A model generated the notes under the pieces. That model ran no database searches and was not told the origin of the DNA. It saw only the letters and a list, made by a program, of their open reading frames with translations. Below, one piece after another: positions 1-6,301 of a DNA stretch of 6,301 bases. Positions within the stretch are counted from its first letter, which is position 1; every line of letters begins with the position of its first letter. The DNA comes from Microcaldota archaeon. Its GTDB lineage: Archaea; Micrarchaeota; Micrarchaeia; Micrarchaeales; Micrarchaeaceae. The stretch spans positions 1-6,301 of the forward strand of contig JAJYTM010000035.1 of NCBI GenBank assembly GCA_021793035.1, read 5' to 3'. The position numbers and the translations under genes were made by a program.

Positions 1-362
1 GTGGCAGTAAAGTTCGCTATGCAGTATATCCTCTGGCCGGCCGTAGCGACAGAGGGCTCGCAGCTTCCCGCATTGCTGGTGTGGAAATTAAGGTATGCGC
101 TGAAGCTGCTTACGTTCACTGTGCCTGGCTGCGTGTCCTCGGCAACTACAAATAGCTCGGCGCCATGCCCTGCTGTCGTGTTTATTGTATATATTGCCTG
201 CATGCAGGTAAAGCCGCTGTAGAAGGTGCACTGGCTGGGCAGCAGCGACCTCGGCAACGATGCGAATACGAACAGCAGCGATATGACTATGGCTAGCATC
301 AGGAACACAAAGGCGTATGTCGATAGGAACTCCAATGCGCTCTGGGATCTGTGCTGTACCAT
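1..362 (-). CDS. Type IV pilin-like secreted protein, class III signal peptide (partial, C-terminus off left edge)
   Basis: Reading the minus strand from the ATG at 362-360 gives 120 residues with no stop before the window edge. The start is MVQHRSQSALEFLSTYAFVF, followed by a hydrophobic stretch to about residue 35. This is the archaeal class III signal layout: a short basic leader, likely prepilin-peptidase cleavage between Ser6 and Gln7, Glu11 at +5, then the hydrophobic helix that packs pilin subunits. After the helix come Cys45 and Cys53, spaced as in many small DPANN pilin-like proteins, then Cys101 and Cys114 and three N-glycosylation sequons (Asn61, Asn83, Asn117). The ATG is the only plausible start, because the frame upstream holds no other start codon before a TAA. 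The protein would be inserted in the membrane and processed outside; whether it forms filaments or is a pseudopilin cannot be told. It is transcribed divergently from the beta-propeller gene. Plus-strand open frames over the same bases have no family resemblance. Confidence 0.85.
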   Translation of the reverse strand, partial: MVQHRSQSALEFLSTYAFVFLMLAIVISLLFVFASLPRSLLPSQCTFYSGFTCMQAIYTINTTAGHGAELFVVAEDTQPGTVNVSSFSAYLNFHTSNAGSCEPSVATAGQRIYCIANFTA

Positions 363-383
363 TATAATCGCTATGCTATCTTT

Positions 384-393
384 CTTATATAAT
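384..393 (-). promoter_or_regulatory. TATA box of the pilin-like gene, probable leaderless transcript
   Basis: Read on the minus strand, the element is ATTATATAAG; its core TTATATAA (385-392) is a perfect palindrome. Its centre lies about 26 nt upstream of the A of the ATG at 362, the usual distance from an archaeal TATA box to the transcription start. Transcription would therefore begin at or beside the start codon. No good Shine-Dalgarno match precedes that ATG, which agrees with a leaderless mRNA. The core reads the same on both strands, so it could also fire rightward. Confidence 0.6.
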
Positions 394-410
394 GATTTTA
401 TACCTTATCT

Positions 411-418
411 TTTATATA
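411..418 (+). promoter_or_regulatory. Candidate TATA box for the beta-propeller gene
   Basis: TTTATATA in an AT-rich stretch, rightward. A start about 26 nt downstream would fall near 440, giving a leader of roughly 38 nt that contains the Shine-Dalgarno site at 470. The palindromic TATA at 385-392 is an alternative for the same gene. This placement is also why translation of the propeller gene is unlikely to start at the in-frame ATG at 392, which lies upstream of this box. Confidence 0.5.
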
Positions 419-469
419 GTAATAAGAAGTCTGGGCGGTATTGGTTCTTGTAGCATTTGGCGCTTTTGT

Positions 470-475
470 GGTGAT
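470..475 (+). promoter_or_regulatory. Shine-Dalgarno site deciding the beta-propeller start
   Basis: GGTGAT matches the core complement of the archaeal 16S rRNA 3' end (GGAGGTGATC) and ends 3 nt before the ATG at 479. It supports ATG 479 over the upstream in-frame ATG at 392. The start at 479 also gives a clean protein with a basic tail followed by one membrane helix. Confidence 0.7.
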
Positions 476-478
476 TTG

Positions 479-1960
479 ATGGCAAGTGGCAGTGGTAAAA
501 ACTATAGAACGGGCAAGTCGCGACGTGGGGTGCGCGGACGCGGCGCTCGGCATATTGATAAGCCCATATGGAACAGGAGGTATGCTGGCTTTGCTATTGC
601 CGGGATAATAATGGTTATCGTTGCCGCTGCAGTGGTAATGCTGTACCTGCCCGGGGCCATAGGCCATAAGACTGCACCACAATTAGAGCTCAACTCAAGC
701 TGGGGCAGTGCCGGCCAGGTGCACATGTATGATGGCGGCGCAAACCATACATACATAGTTGATGAAAACATAGGCACTATCAATATAACCCTTAACGACA
801 CCATAATGGGGCCGCTAACGGTTTATGGAGGGCTGATATTGGCCAGCACAGCCGGTCCGTATGAGTATCAGCTTATTGCAAATTATACTAAGACGCATGG
901 ATCTGTGGCTGCAATAGATGCGTACACGGGCAAGCTCGTATGGAGAACCCATTTACCCAACCAGGTGATCGACCAGCCCATAACTGCCGGCAATTATATC
1001 TATGTAGCTACAGGCAATAATGCCGAAGTGCCAAATGCCACTGATTTGAATAGCAATAACAACGTATATGCGCTCGATATAGGAAATGGGAGCATAGTCT
1101 GGAATAGCACACTGCCCGGGCCGGTTATGCCTACTATGGTATACCATGATGGAACACTCATCGCTGCAGGAACAGGCTTCGTAGCCTTCTTTAATGCTAC
1201 CTCGGGGAAGCAGATCAGAAATGTTTATACTGGCTTGCCGGATACTATGTCTTCGCCCCTATTGGTTGGTGACAGCTTGTATTTTGGCGGAGGATACGCA
1301 GATGGGTATACGCGCGGCCCGATAACCGGCAACTTTGCCTTTTTTGACATGAATGAAACCAACGGCAATATAAATTGGATGCACAATTTTAGCACGGCGG
1401 GAGGCGGCGTGAATGATGTAGTGCCTGCTTATTACAAGGGAACGGTCATAACTGGCTACCTTAATCATAGCGAATACACCAACCCTATCCTGGTAGGCCT
1501 TAACGGTACTACAGGCGCGATAGTGTGGGAGATAAATGAGAACGAAACCAATACCGTGATGCCGATAAAATCTGCACGTGTTGCACAGCAGTATACGCAT
1601 ATCACAGAGCCCACCATGTCTGCAATAACGCTATGGCATGGGATGGGCTATTCCGATACCAACTATGAAGGCAACTTATACGCCTTCAACGCATCGACAG
1701 GGGCAGTGCAGTGGATATTTCATACGGGCCAATGCGAAAGCAACCCGAACATCTACAATGGCACTCTTTTCGTAGTCAATGACGGCGGTATTTTGTACGT
1801 TCTTAACGCTACGGATGGCAACGTGATAAACGCCACATATATACGTATGCCCCACCTCTCAAATGAAGTTGTAATAACCAGGAACAATGCACTCTTTACC
1901 AATATGAATGGGACAGTATTATCAATACCGCTAAAAACCCTAATGCAGAAGAGTGTATAA
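479..1960 (+). CDS. Membrane-anchored PQQ-like (BamB-type) beta-propeller surface protein
   Basis: 493 residues. Residues 1-35 form a very basic cytoplasmic tail (RGVRGRGARHIDKPIWNRRY at its end), residues 36-57 one membrane helix, and the rest is outside the cell. The exodomain repeats the PQQ-like blade motif, roughly hydrophobic-(A/V)-hydrophobic-D/N-x-x-(S/T)G-x-(I/V)-x-W. Clear copies end at Trp155 (AAIDAYTGKLVW), Trp208, Trp300, Trp350 and Trp412. Degenerate copies lie around 235-246 and 437-450, which makes seven blades plausible. There are about 19 N-x-S/T sequons in some 430 exposed residues, so heavy N-glycosylation is likely. BamB-like propellers serve as protein-binding scaffolds; actual PQQ binding or dehydrogenase activity is not supported, because the protein is too short and lacks recognisable catalytic features. 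The ligand is unknown. A GT39-like glycosyltransferase gene follows on the same strand after a 45-nt gap. Confidence is high for the gene and fold, low for its role. Confidence 0.9.
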   Translation: MASGSGKNYRTGKSRRGVRGRGARHIDKPIWNRRYAGFAIAGIIMVIVAAAVVMLYLPGAIGHKTAPQLELNSSWGSAGQVHMYDGGANHTYIVDENIGTINITLNDTIMGPLTVYGGLILASTAGPYEYQLIANYTKTHGSVAAIDAYTGKLVWRTHLPNQVIDQPITAGNYIYVATGNNAEVPNATDLNSNNNVYALDIGNGSIVWNSTLPGPVMPTMVYHDGTLIAAGTGFVAFFNATSGKQIRNVYTGLPDTMSSPLLVGDSLYFGGGYADGYTRGPITGNFAFFDMNETNGNINWMHNFSTAGGGVNDVVPAYYKGTVITGYLNHSEYTNPILVGLNGTTGAIVWEINENETNTVMPIKSARVAQQYTHITEPTMSAITLWHGMGYSDTNYEGNLYAFNASTGAVQWIFHTGQCESNPNIYNGTLFVVNDGGILYVLNATDGNVINATYIRMPHLSNEVVITRNNALFTNMNGTVLSIPLKTLMQKSV

Positions 1961-1968
1961 TTTATAAG
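1961..1968 (+). promoter_or_regulatory. Candidate TATA box for the downstream glycosyltransferase gene
   Basis: TTTATAAG begins at the first base after the propeller's TAA stop (1958-1960). A transcription start about 26 nt downstream of its centre falls near 1991, 15 nt before the ATG at 2006 and on an in-frame TTG at 1991. The glycosyltransferase may thus have its own promoter in addition to any read-through from the propeller gene. Confidence 0.45.
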
Positions 1969-2005
1969 TCGCTATCAAGCCGGGCTGATATTGCAGGGCG
2001 GGTTT

Positions 2006-3754
2006 ATGGCTAAAATCAAAAGCATGATGCAGGAAGGCAGGAATGGTTCACCCAGGGCTAAACGCCGTGGTGCCCAGGACGTATCGCCCATGATGGCTTA
2101 CGCGCTGCTGCTCGCAATAGTGATATTTGGCGCCGTTCTGGCCGGGATGGTATACAAGGGGATGAGCTACTACGGCAATGACTTTGCCTATGAGAGCTTT
2201 ACGCCAAGCATATTGCATGGCACGTTCACTGAAAACGCCGGTATATTCTCAATACGGCCAATGCTTTTGTACCCCCTTGCGTTTTTCGTATACGTGTTCG
2301 GCTACACCAACCTCGCCGCTGGAGCCTATTCGTATGTATGCTACCTGGGGCTCATAGTACTTACCTACCTGATAGGCAAGGAGGTGCATAGCAGGAGAGC
2401 CGGGCTTCTAGGGGCATTGCTTTTTGCAATCTATCCGATAGCGCTGAAGTACAGCAGCGACGCCATATCCATGGAGCCGCTAGCGTTCTGGCTCGTGCTC
2501 TCGATGCTGTTCTTCATATACGCCAGGAAGAGCAACAAGGCCAGGTATTACCTGGCTTCTGGCGCACTGACATTCGTAGCTGCGTTGATCAACCCTCTTG
2601 CCTTCATATATGCGCTCTTCTTCGTGTTCTATATCGTTGCCACTGCTATTATCGACGTGTATACGAGGAAATCGCCCAGGATAAACTACACTCCGTTCCT
2701 ATACCTGCTTGGATTGTTCACGGCAGTAATAGTGATGGGTTTCATAAACCTAAGCCTTGCCGCCAACGGCCAGCCATTCTACGAGTTTTCACTTACGGGG
2801 AGCTACTACAGCGCCGCAGGCAAGCCGGATACCATATACTATACCAATTCGGATATCTGGTTCTACTTCAACGAATTCTTCCCCTACCGCGCATATTTGA
2901 TACCGTATGACCTTCTCACCCTTAACTTCGGCGCTGCATCGGCCTATGCCGGCAATGTATACGGCCAGCTCTTCAATTTTGATTACATAAATCTCAATGA
3001 TGTGGGATTTTTCTCGTATTTCATCGTGGCGTTCGGCCTGTATCTCCTATTTACCAGGGAGAGGAAGTCTTATTTTGTGCTGCTGTGGGCAGCTTTCATA
3101 ATGGGCTATTTGGAATTTGGGACTATGAGCTTCAACATAACACATTATTTCCCAATATACAGGCTGATGAAGTTCAGCATCATAGTCGCTGTGCCGCTGA
3201 TGCTGCTCATAGGCATTGGATTGGCGAAGCTCTATGAGGGCTCTTTCCGCAACAGGAGGGTTTTGTGGCTTGGCATTATAGCCCTGTTATTCATATTCCT
3301 ATTTGGCACCACGATAGAAATGGACTATTACTACTATATCGTCAACCACAACACGGTGCTCTTCGACAGGATAATTGGAGAGTACCTCGGCAAGATACCC
3401 GATCTGTCCCAGGCTAACATATATGGCTCTGCCCTTACTCCCTACTACGCCCAGTATTTTATGGGCTATGTGCGGACACAGTCCTTCCAGCAGTATAGCA
3501 ACGGCGATATTTATGGGGGTATATCCGTGCCGGAATGCTCCGATATACCAAACAACACTTATCTGATAATACCGACTTTGCAGAACATCAGCATAATAAA
3601 CAGCTTCAACATCTGGAGCATAAATGAGAAATGGGCTTATAACCCTTCACTGTGCGGCCTTACACTATATGTAAACGTCTATGACAACGCGTCAGTAAGG
3701 GGCTTGGAGCCGATCTGGGGCGCATATACGGGCAACATATATTATAAGAGATGA
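2006..3754 (+). CDS. GT39/ArnT-like GT-C family membrane glycosyltransferase
   Basis: 582 residues from ATG 2006. It has a basic cytoplasmic N-terminus, a first membrane helix at about 32-50, then roughly 10-11 more helices up to about 440, and a soluble C-terminal domain of about 140 residues. The first outside loop contains GNDFAYE with Asp59, the position of the catalytic acidic residue in the GT39 (PMT/ArnT) fold. The usual pattern follows: a RP-x-x-x-YP-x-A segment, an FG before the next helix, and a GLLGALLFAIYP segment. Such enzymes move a sugar from a polyprenyl phosphate onto protein, lipid or glycan on the outer face; donor and acceptor here cannot be read. The C-terminal domain has two cysteines (511 and 550), a possible disulphide. 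The start is uncertain: ATG 2006 has a weak GGCGG 3 nt upstream, while TTG 1991 would add five residues and fit a leaderless mRNA. The propeller gene is directly upstream. Confidence 0.85.
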   Translation: MAKIKSMMQEGRNGSPRAKRRGAQDVSPMMAYALLLAIVIFGAVLAGMVYKGMSYYGNDFAYESFTPSILHGTFTENAGIFSIRPMLLYPLAFFVYVFGYTNLAAGAYSYVCYLGLIVLTYLIGKEVHSRRAGLLGALLFAIYPIALKYSSDAISMEPLAFWLVLSMLFFIYARKSNKARYYLASGALTFVAALINPLAFIYALFFVFYIVATAIIDVYTRKSPRINYTPFLYLLGLFTAVIVMGFINLSLAANGQPFYEFSLTGSYYSAAGKPDTIYYTNSDIWFYFNEFFPYRAYLIPYDLLTLNFGAASAYAGNVYGQLFNFDYINLNDVGFFSYFIVAFGLYLLFTRERKSYFVLLWAAFIMGYLEFGTMSFNITHYFPIYRLMKFSIIVAVPLMLLIGIGLAKLYEGSFRNRRVLWLGIIALLFIFLFGTTIEMDYYYYIVNHNTVLFDRIIGEYLGKIPDLSQANIYGSALTPYYAQYFMGYVRTQSFQQYSNGDIYGGISVPECSDIPNNTYLIIPTLQNISIINSFNIWSINEKWAYNPSLCGLTLYVNVYDNASVRGLEPIWGAYTGNIYYKR

Positions 3755-3805
3755 CCTTGGTAACGCCCCAGCAATGCGGTGGGCTCAACGCGTATGATAC
3801 TTAGA

Positions 3806-3850
3806 CGGCTGAAGTCCAACCGCTTCATCCCCGTAGGGTGGCTTCAGCCG
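3806..3850. repeat. Inverted repeat / hairpin in the convergent gap, overlapping the downstream gene's stop codon
   Basis: CGGCTGAAG (3806-3814) and CTTCAGCCG (3842-3850) are perfect 9-bp inverted arms around a 27-nt loop. The loop holds a small CCC-GTA-GGG hairpin (3830-3838) and a second CTTCA (3823-3827) that could pair with TGAAG at 3810-3814 instead of the outer arm. The right arm contains the TGA stop (3844-3846, minus strand) and last codons of the minus-strand glycosyltransferase. There is no flanking T-run, so a classical intrinsic terminator is not obvious. It could be a bidirectional transcription-end structure between convergent genes, or a leftover end of an IS200/IS605-type element, whose ends are subterminal hairpins. 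The second idea is speculative. Confidence 0.65.
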
Positions 3851-5673
3851 CCTGAATTGCTCGAGTTTACGGCGCCCGTCACCCTATATATGCCGAGAGT
3901 TGTGTCCCAGGAGTCCTTATCGAATGGCAGTATGATGAGCGGTTCCGTTTTGTGAGTCGACATAAAATCTGTGCATATTGCCTCTGTGCTTTGATAATAC
4001 GCCCGCGCGCCTTCGTCGCAAGATATTCCATAGTCGAAATATACGCCATTTGCCGAAAGGTTTGCAAGTTCCTGCCCGTATTGGGATATAGTAGTCCATG
4101 ATACGTATATGGTTGGTCTTCCCAAGAGATACCACAGGGGCGGCTTGAAAGAGACCACCATGCTATTTGCAGGTATGCTGTGGTAATATGATTCTATCAG
4201 CTGCCAAGAGGCGCGCTCGCCCGCAAATGCAAAATACTGCGAGGGGTTCTGCGCAACTATCGTAAATACCTGCACCAAGCCTTCTGATAGCAGTATTGCG
4301 AGCAGCACCAGAAATATGGCAATAGATGCGCGCCTCACGGTTCTCTTGTTCCGGTTATGCAACTTTATGCGTTTTACTGCGATATCATGCATTCCGAACA
4401 ATGCCGCAGATGCAAGTATGCTCAATGGTGCAAACGCCAGTAGGAAGTAGCGTATATCGTCGCCGTCGCTGTATAGGGCCCCGCCAGCATAATAAGCAGT
4501 GTAGAATGCGAATATGGCCAAGAACCACGACAGCAGCAATGCCAGGTTTCTTGTGTCCTTTCTTTTAGCAAGGAATACAATGCCCAATATGGCGAATATG
4601 GTATAAGTCACTGGAAATTCGATGCTGTATATGTAGTTTACACCCTGGTATGGGAATACCACATAGTCGTAAGCACCAAACCAGAATAGCACGTTCTGCG
4701 GCAGGTTCTGCATGAAGTCCGAAAGACTGAATTTTGGCAGGCCGGGATTCACACCAAACCCATGCTGGTTCGCTATCAATAGGAATATGACCTGCGGGAA
4801 TGCCACAAGCGCCAGTATTATGAACAGCGCCAGCAGCTTATATGCCTGCGGCCTTGCCTTCGGGCCGGAGAAATTATACCTGTAAGTCAATAGCACTAGC
4901 AGCAGCACGGGTATTATTATTACTCCGTCGACCTTTGTAGTCATGGTATATGTGGCTGCAAATATGAACGCCAGGCCAAGGGCGAACTTCTTAGTGCGCA
5001 TATATTCCATGAGCATCAGTACGGCCAACAGCCCAAACATCGCAGTGGACATATCGGGCACAGCAGAACGCGCATAGCGCATGAATAAAGGAGTCAACGC
5101 CAATATGAGGCTGCTGGCAACCGCAATCCTTGAATCCTCGAACATATCATATGCGACATAGAATACCAGCACCACGGCTATGGCTGCCACTATCAGTTCC
5201 AGACCGAACATGGTAGGTATCTTTACACCGGTCACCAGAAATGCGATGGCTTCTAGGAAAGCCCACCCCGTAGGCTGGTGGAAGAGCCCTTCTGTGCCGG
5301 GCACGCAATAGTTGGCCGATGAGAAACTGCATATCCCTGCCAGATGGTTGTAAATCATCGATTTGCCTATGGCGCCGTATATGTACTCGTCATTGTATAT
5401 CATGAAGGTCGGAGTCACGAAAATAAGTGCTACGGCAAGGAAAACCAGGATGACCCCGAGAAGTGCAAAATAGTATTTTCTATCTATCCTTTGGGCCATG
5501 CTCAAAAGGCTCCTGTAGTTTATAGCCAGCAGTATTACTACTCCGGAGAATAGGAATATATCGTCGTATAGGTATAGCACGAGGCCGTTACTGGAAAAGA
5601 AGGTCATTATGTTTGAGAATAACGATATTATCGCGCTTATGAATGGGATAAACACCAATACACCTGTTTGCAT
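3844..5673 (-). CDS. Second GT39-like GT-C family membrane glycosyltransferase
   Basis: 609 residues from the ATG at 5673-5671. Two extra hydrophobic segments (about 5-25 and 30-52) precede the helix at 67-88 that leads into the first outside loop. That loop holds YNDEYIYGAIGK with Asp95-Glu96, the acidic pair expected for GT39/ArnT-type catalysis, then HQPTGWAFLEAI. About ten further helices reach about residue 472, and a soluble domain of about 135 residues ends the protein. Outside cysteines come in pairs (115/123 and 552/567), suggesting disulphides. It probably uses a polyprenyl-phosphate sugar at the outer face; specificity is unknown. It differs clearly in sequence from the plus-strand enzyme, so a recent tandem duplication is unlikely. 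It lies 9 nt after the stop of the beta-helix gene with no strong Shine-Dalgarno site, so an operon with translational coupling is likely. Its last codons lie in the hairpin arm at 3842-3850. Confidence 0.85.
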   Translation of the reverse strand: MQTGVLVFIPFISAIISLFSNIMTFFSSNGLVLYLYDDIFLFSGVVILLAINYRSLLSMAQRIDRKYYFALLGVILVFLAVALIFVTPTFMIYNDEYIYGAIGKSMIYNHLAGICSFSSANYCVPGTEGLFHQPTGWAFLEAIAFLVTGVKIPTMFGLELIVAAIAVVLVFYVAYDMFEDSRIAVASSLILALTPLFMRYARSAVPDMSTAMFGLLAVLMLMEYMRTKKFALGLAFIFAATYTMTTKVDGVIIIPVLLLVLLTYRYNFSGPKARPQAYKLLALFIILALVAFPQVIFLLIANQHGFGVNPGLPKFSLSDFMQNLPQNVLFWFGAYDYVVFPYQGVNYIYSIEFPVTYTIFAILGIVFLAKRKDTRNLALLLSWFLAIFAFYTAYYAGGALYSDGDDIRYFLLAFAPLSILASAALFGMHDIAVKRIKLHNRNKRTVRRASIAIFLVLLAILLSEGLVQVFTIVAQNPSQYFAFAGERASWQLIESYYHSIPANSMVVSFKPPLWYLLGRPTIYVSWTTISQYGQELANLSANGVYFDYGISCDEGARAYYQSTEAICTDFMSTHKTEPLIILPFDKDSWDTTLGIYRVTGAVNSSNSGG

Positions 5674-5682
5674 CTGCCCGTT

Positions 5683-6301
5683 TTATCGCGCCTTTCTGGT
5701 CGCGGCCCTGTTGTGCCTGCGCTTATGCGCCTTCGGGCTTGCCGATTTCTTGCCTCTGTTGCCCTGGCCCCTGCGCCTTTCCTGAGATGGCTTATACTGT
5801 ATCTTAAAGAACAGGTATATGTATATTGCTAGTATTGCCAACGCGCCGGCATATAGATAGTCGCGTTGCGTAAATGATATGGAGGGGGCGGGTTGTGTTG
5901 ATGAACTTGAAGACACAGGCTGGTTGCTTAACACGAACGAGCCGTATACAGTAGTAAGGTTCTGTATGTAGCTTATAGTAGATGCACTGGTCGAAGATAG
6001 GTTGTAAAATGCAATCGCATTTGAGCCAATTTCATTGAAAGGCACCGTGAACCCGTTGTATACGCGCATGCTTACGAATTTGACGTTATTTGAAGAATTG
6101 ACGTATATGCCGGTGTCATTCACCAGGCCGGGCATAATGCGGGTGTTTGATATGGTCACATTGGTGGAGTTTTGTATGTATATTCCATTTCCCTTGATCT
6201 TGCAGTAGAACAGGTTGATGTTTTTGGAGTCATATATCTCTACCCCCATGCCCGTATCGTTTATCACGCTGCTGTTGCAGGCTATTGTTATGTTGTCCCC
6301 G
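5683..6301 (-). CDS. NosD-like right-handed beta-helix surface protein, C-terminal membrane anchor (partial, N-terminus off right edge)
   Basis: The frame is open from the right window edge to the TAA at 5685-5683, giving 205 residues of a longer protein. A GTG at 6267-6265 is an internal valine, not the start: the codons before it read GDNITIACNSS and continue the same repeat pattern. Residues 1 to about 75 show parallel beta-helix (PbH1/NosD-type) rungs such as N-x-I-x-I-x-(N/D)-(S/T), for example NVTISNTRI. A Ser/Gln/Pro-rich linker (SSSSSTQPAPS) follows, then a membrane helix at about 147-165 and a 40-residue cytoplasmic tail with 16 Lys/Arg. Nine N-x-S/T sequons lie in the outside part. 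Such helices act as polysaccharide-binding or -cleaving domains or as structural surface stalks; no catalytic residues can be judged from this piece. It is the upstream gene of a likely operon with the adjoining glycosyltransferase, 9 nt away. Confidence 0.88.
   Translation of the reverse strand, partial: GDNITIACNSSVINDTGMGVEIYDSKNINLFYCKIKGNGIYIQNSTNVTISNTRIMPGLVNDTGIYVNSSNNVKFVSMRVYNGFTVPFNEIGSNAIAFYNLSSTSASTISYIQNLTTVYGSFVLSNQPVSSSSSTQPAPSISFTQRDYLYAGALAILAIYIYLFFKIQYKPSQERRRGQGNRGKKSASPKAHKRRHNRAATRKAR

Noticed and set aside
1..453. Two plus-strand open frames (1-222 and 226-453) as genes
   Set aside because: They lie antisense to the pilin-like gene, show no family pattern, and the second runs across the AT-rich promoter region.
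392..478. Upstream ATG at 392 as the start of the beta-propeller gene
   Set aside because: It would translate through the TATA region and add an uncharacteristic segment; ATG 479 has a GGTGAT site 3 nt upstream.
1259..1600. Minus-strand open frame inside the beta-propeller gene
   Set aside because: It is fully antisense to a well-supported coding region with repeat motifs and has no recognisable features.
479..1960. PQQ-dependent alcohol or glucose dehydrogenase
   Set aside because: Only the blade repeats match. The protein is shorter than quinoprotein dehydrogenases and no active-site or adjacent-cysteine signature is visible.
3755..3843. Small gene or RNA gene in the convergent gap
   Set aside because: The gap is 89 nt with no start codon plus ribosome site and no tRNA-like fold; only the inverted repeat stands out.
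5683..6267. Complete 194-residue gene starting at GTG 6267
   Set aside because: The frame stays open to the window edge and the residues before the GTG continue the beta-helix repeat, so this is the 3' part of a longer gene.

Overview
The window looks archaeal. A TATA element sits about 26 nt upstream of a start codon with no leader (minus-strand gene at the left edge). An archaeal class III (type IV pilin-like) signal peptide opens that gene. One plus-strand gene has a GGTGAT Shine-Dalgarno site. Codons lean heavily to ATA for Ile and AGG for Arg. The short pilin-like protein with the signature QSALEF-LSTYAF and a nearby C-(x7)-C pair resembles small secreted proteins common in DPANN archaea, so a Micrarchaeota/ARMAN-like host is my best guess. 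This is inference, not a taxonomic assignment.

Layout, left to right. (a) 1-362, minus: pilin-like protein whose C-terminal part runs off the left edge. (b) 363-478: short divergent promoter region. (c) 479-1960, plus: membrane-anchored, sequon-rich PQQ-like beta-propeller. (d) 2006-3754, plus: multi-pass GT-C glycosyltransferase of the GT39/ArnT-like type, probably with its own TATA box just after the propeller's stop. (e) 3755-3843: short convergent gap with an imperfect hairpin (arms 3806-3814 and 3842-3850) that reaches into the next gene's stop codon. (f) 3844-5673, minus: a second, different GT39-like glycosyltransferase. (g) 5683-6301, minus: right-handed beta-helix (NosD-like) surface protein with a C-terminal membrane anchor and a very basic cytoplasmic tail; its N-terminal part lies beyond the right edge.

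Taken together this is a cell-envelope locus. All five proteins are secreted or membrane-embedded. Each of the two large surface proteins is followed on the same strand by its own polytopic glycosyltransferase, and the two pairs converge on the hairpin. A reasonable but unproven reading is that these are surface glycoproteins with linked glycan-building enzymes that use polyprenyl-phosphate sugars. No tRNA, rRNA, CRISPR array or intact insertion sequence was seen.
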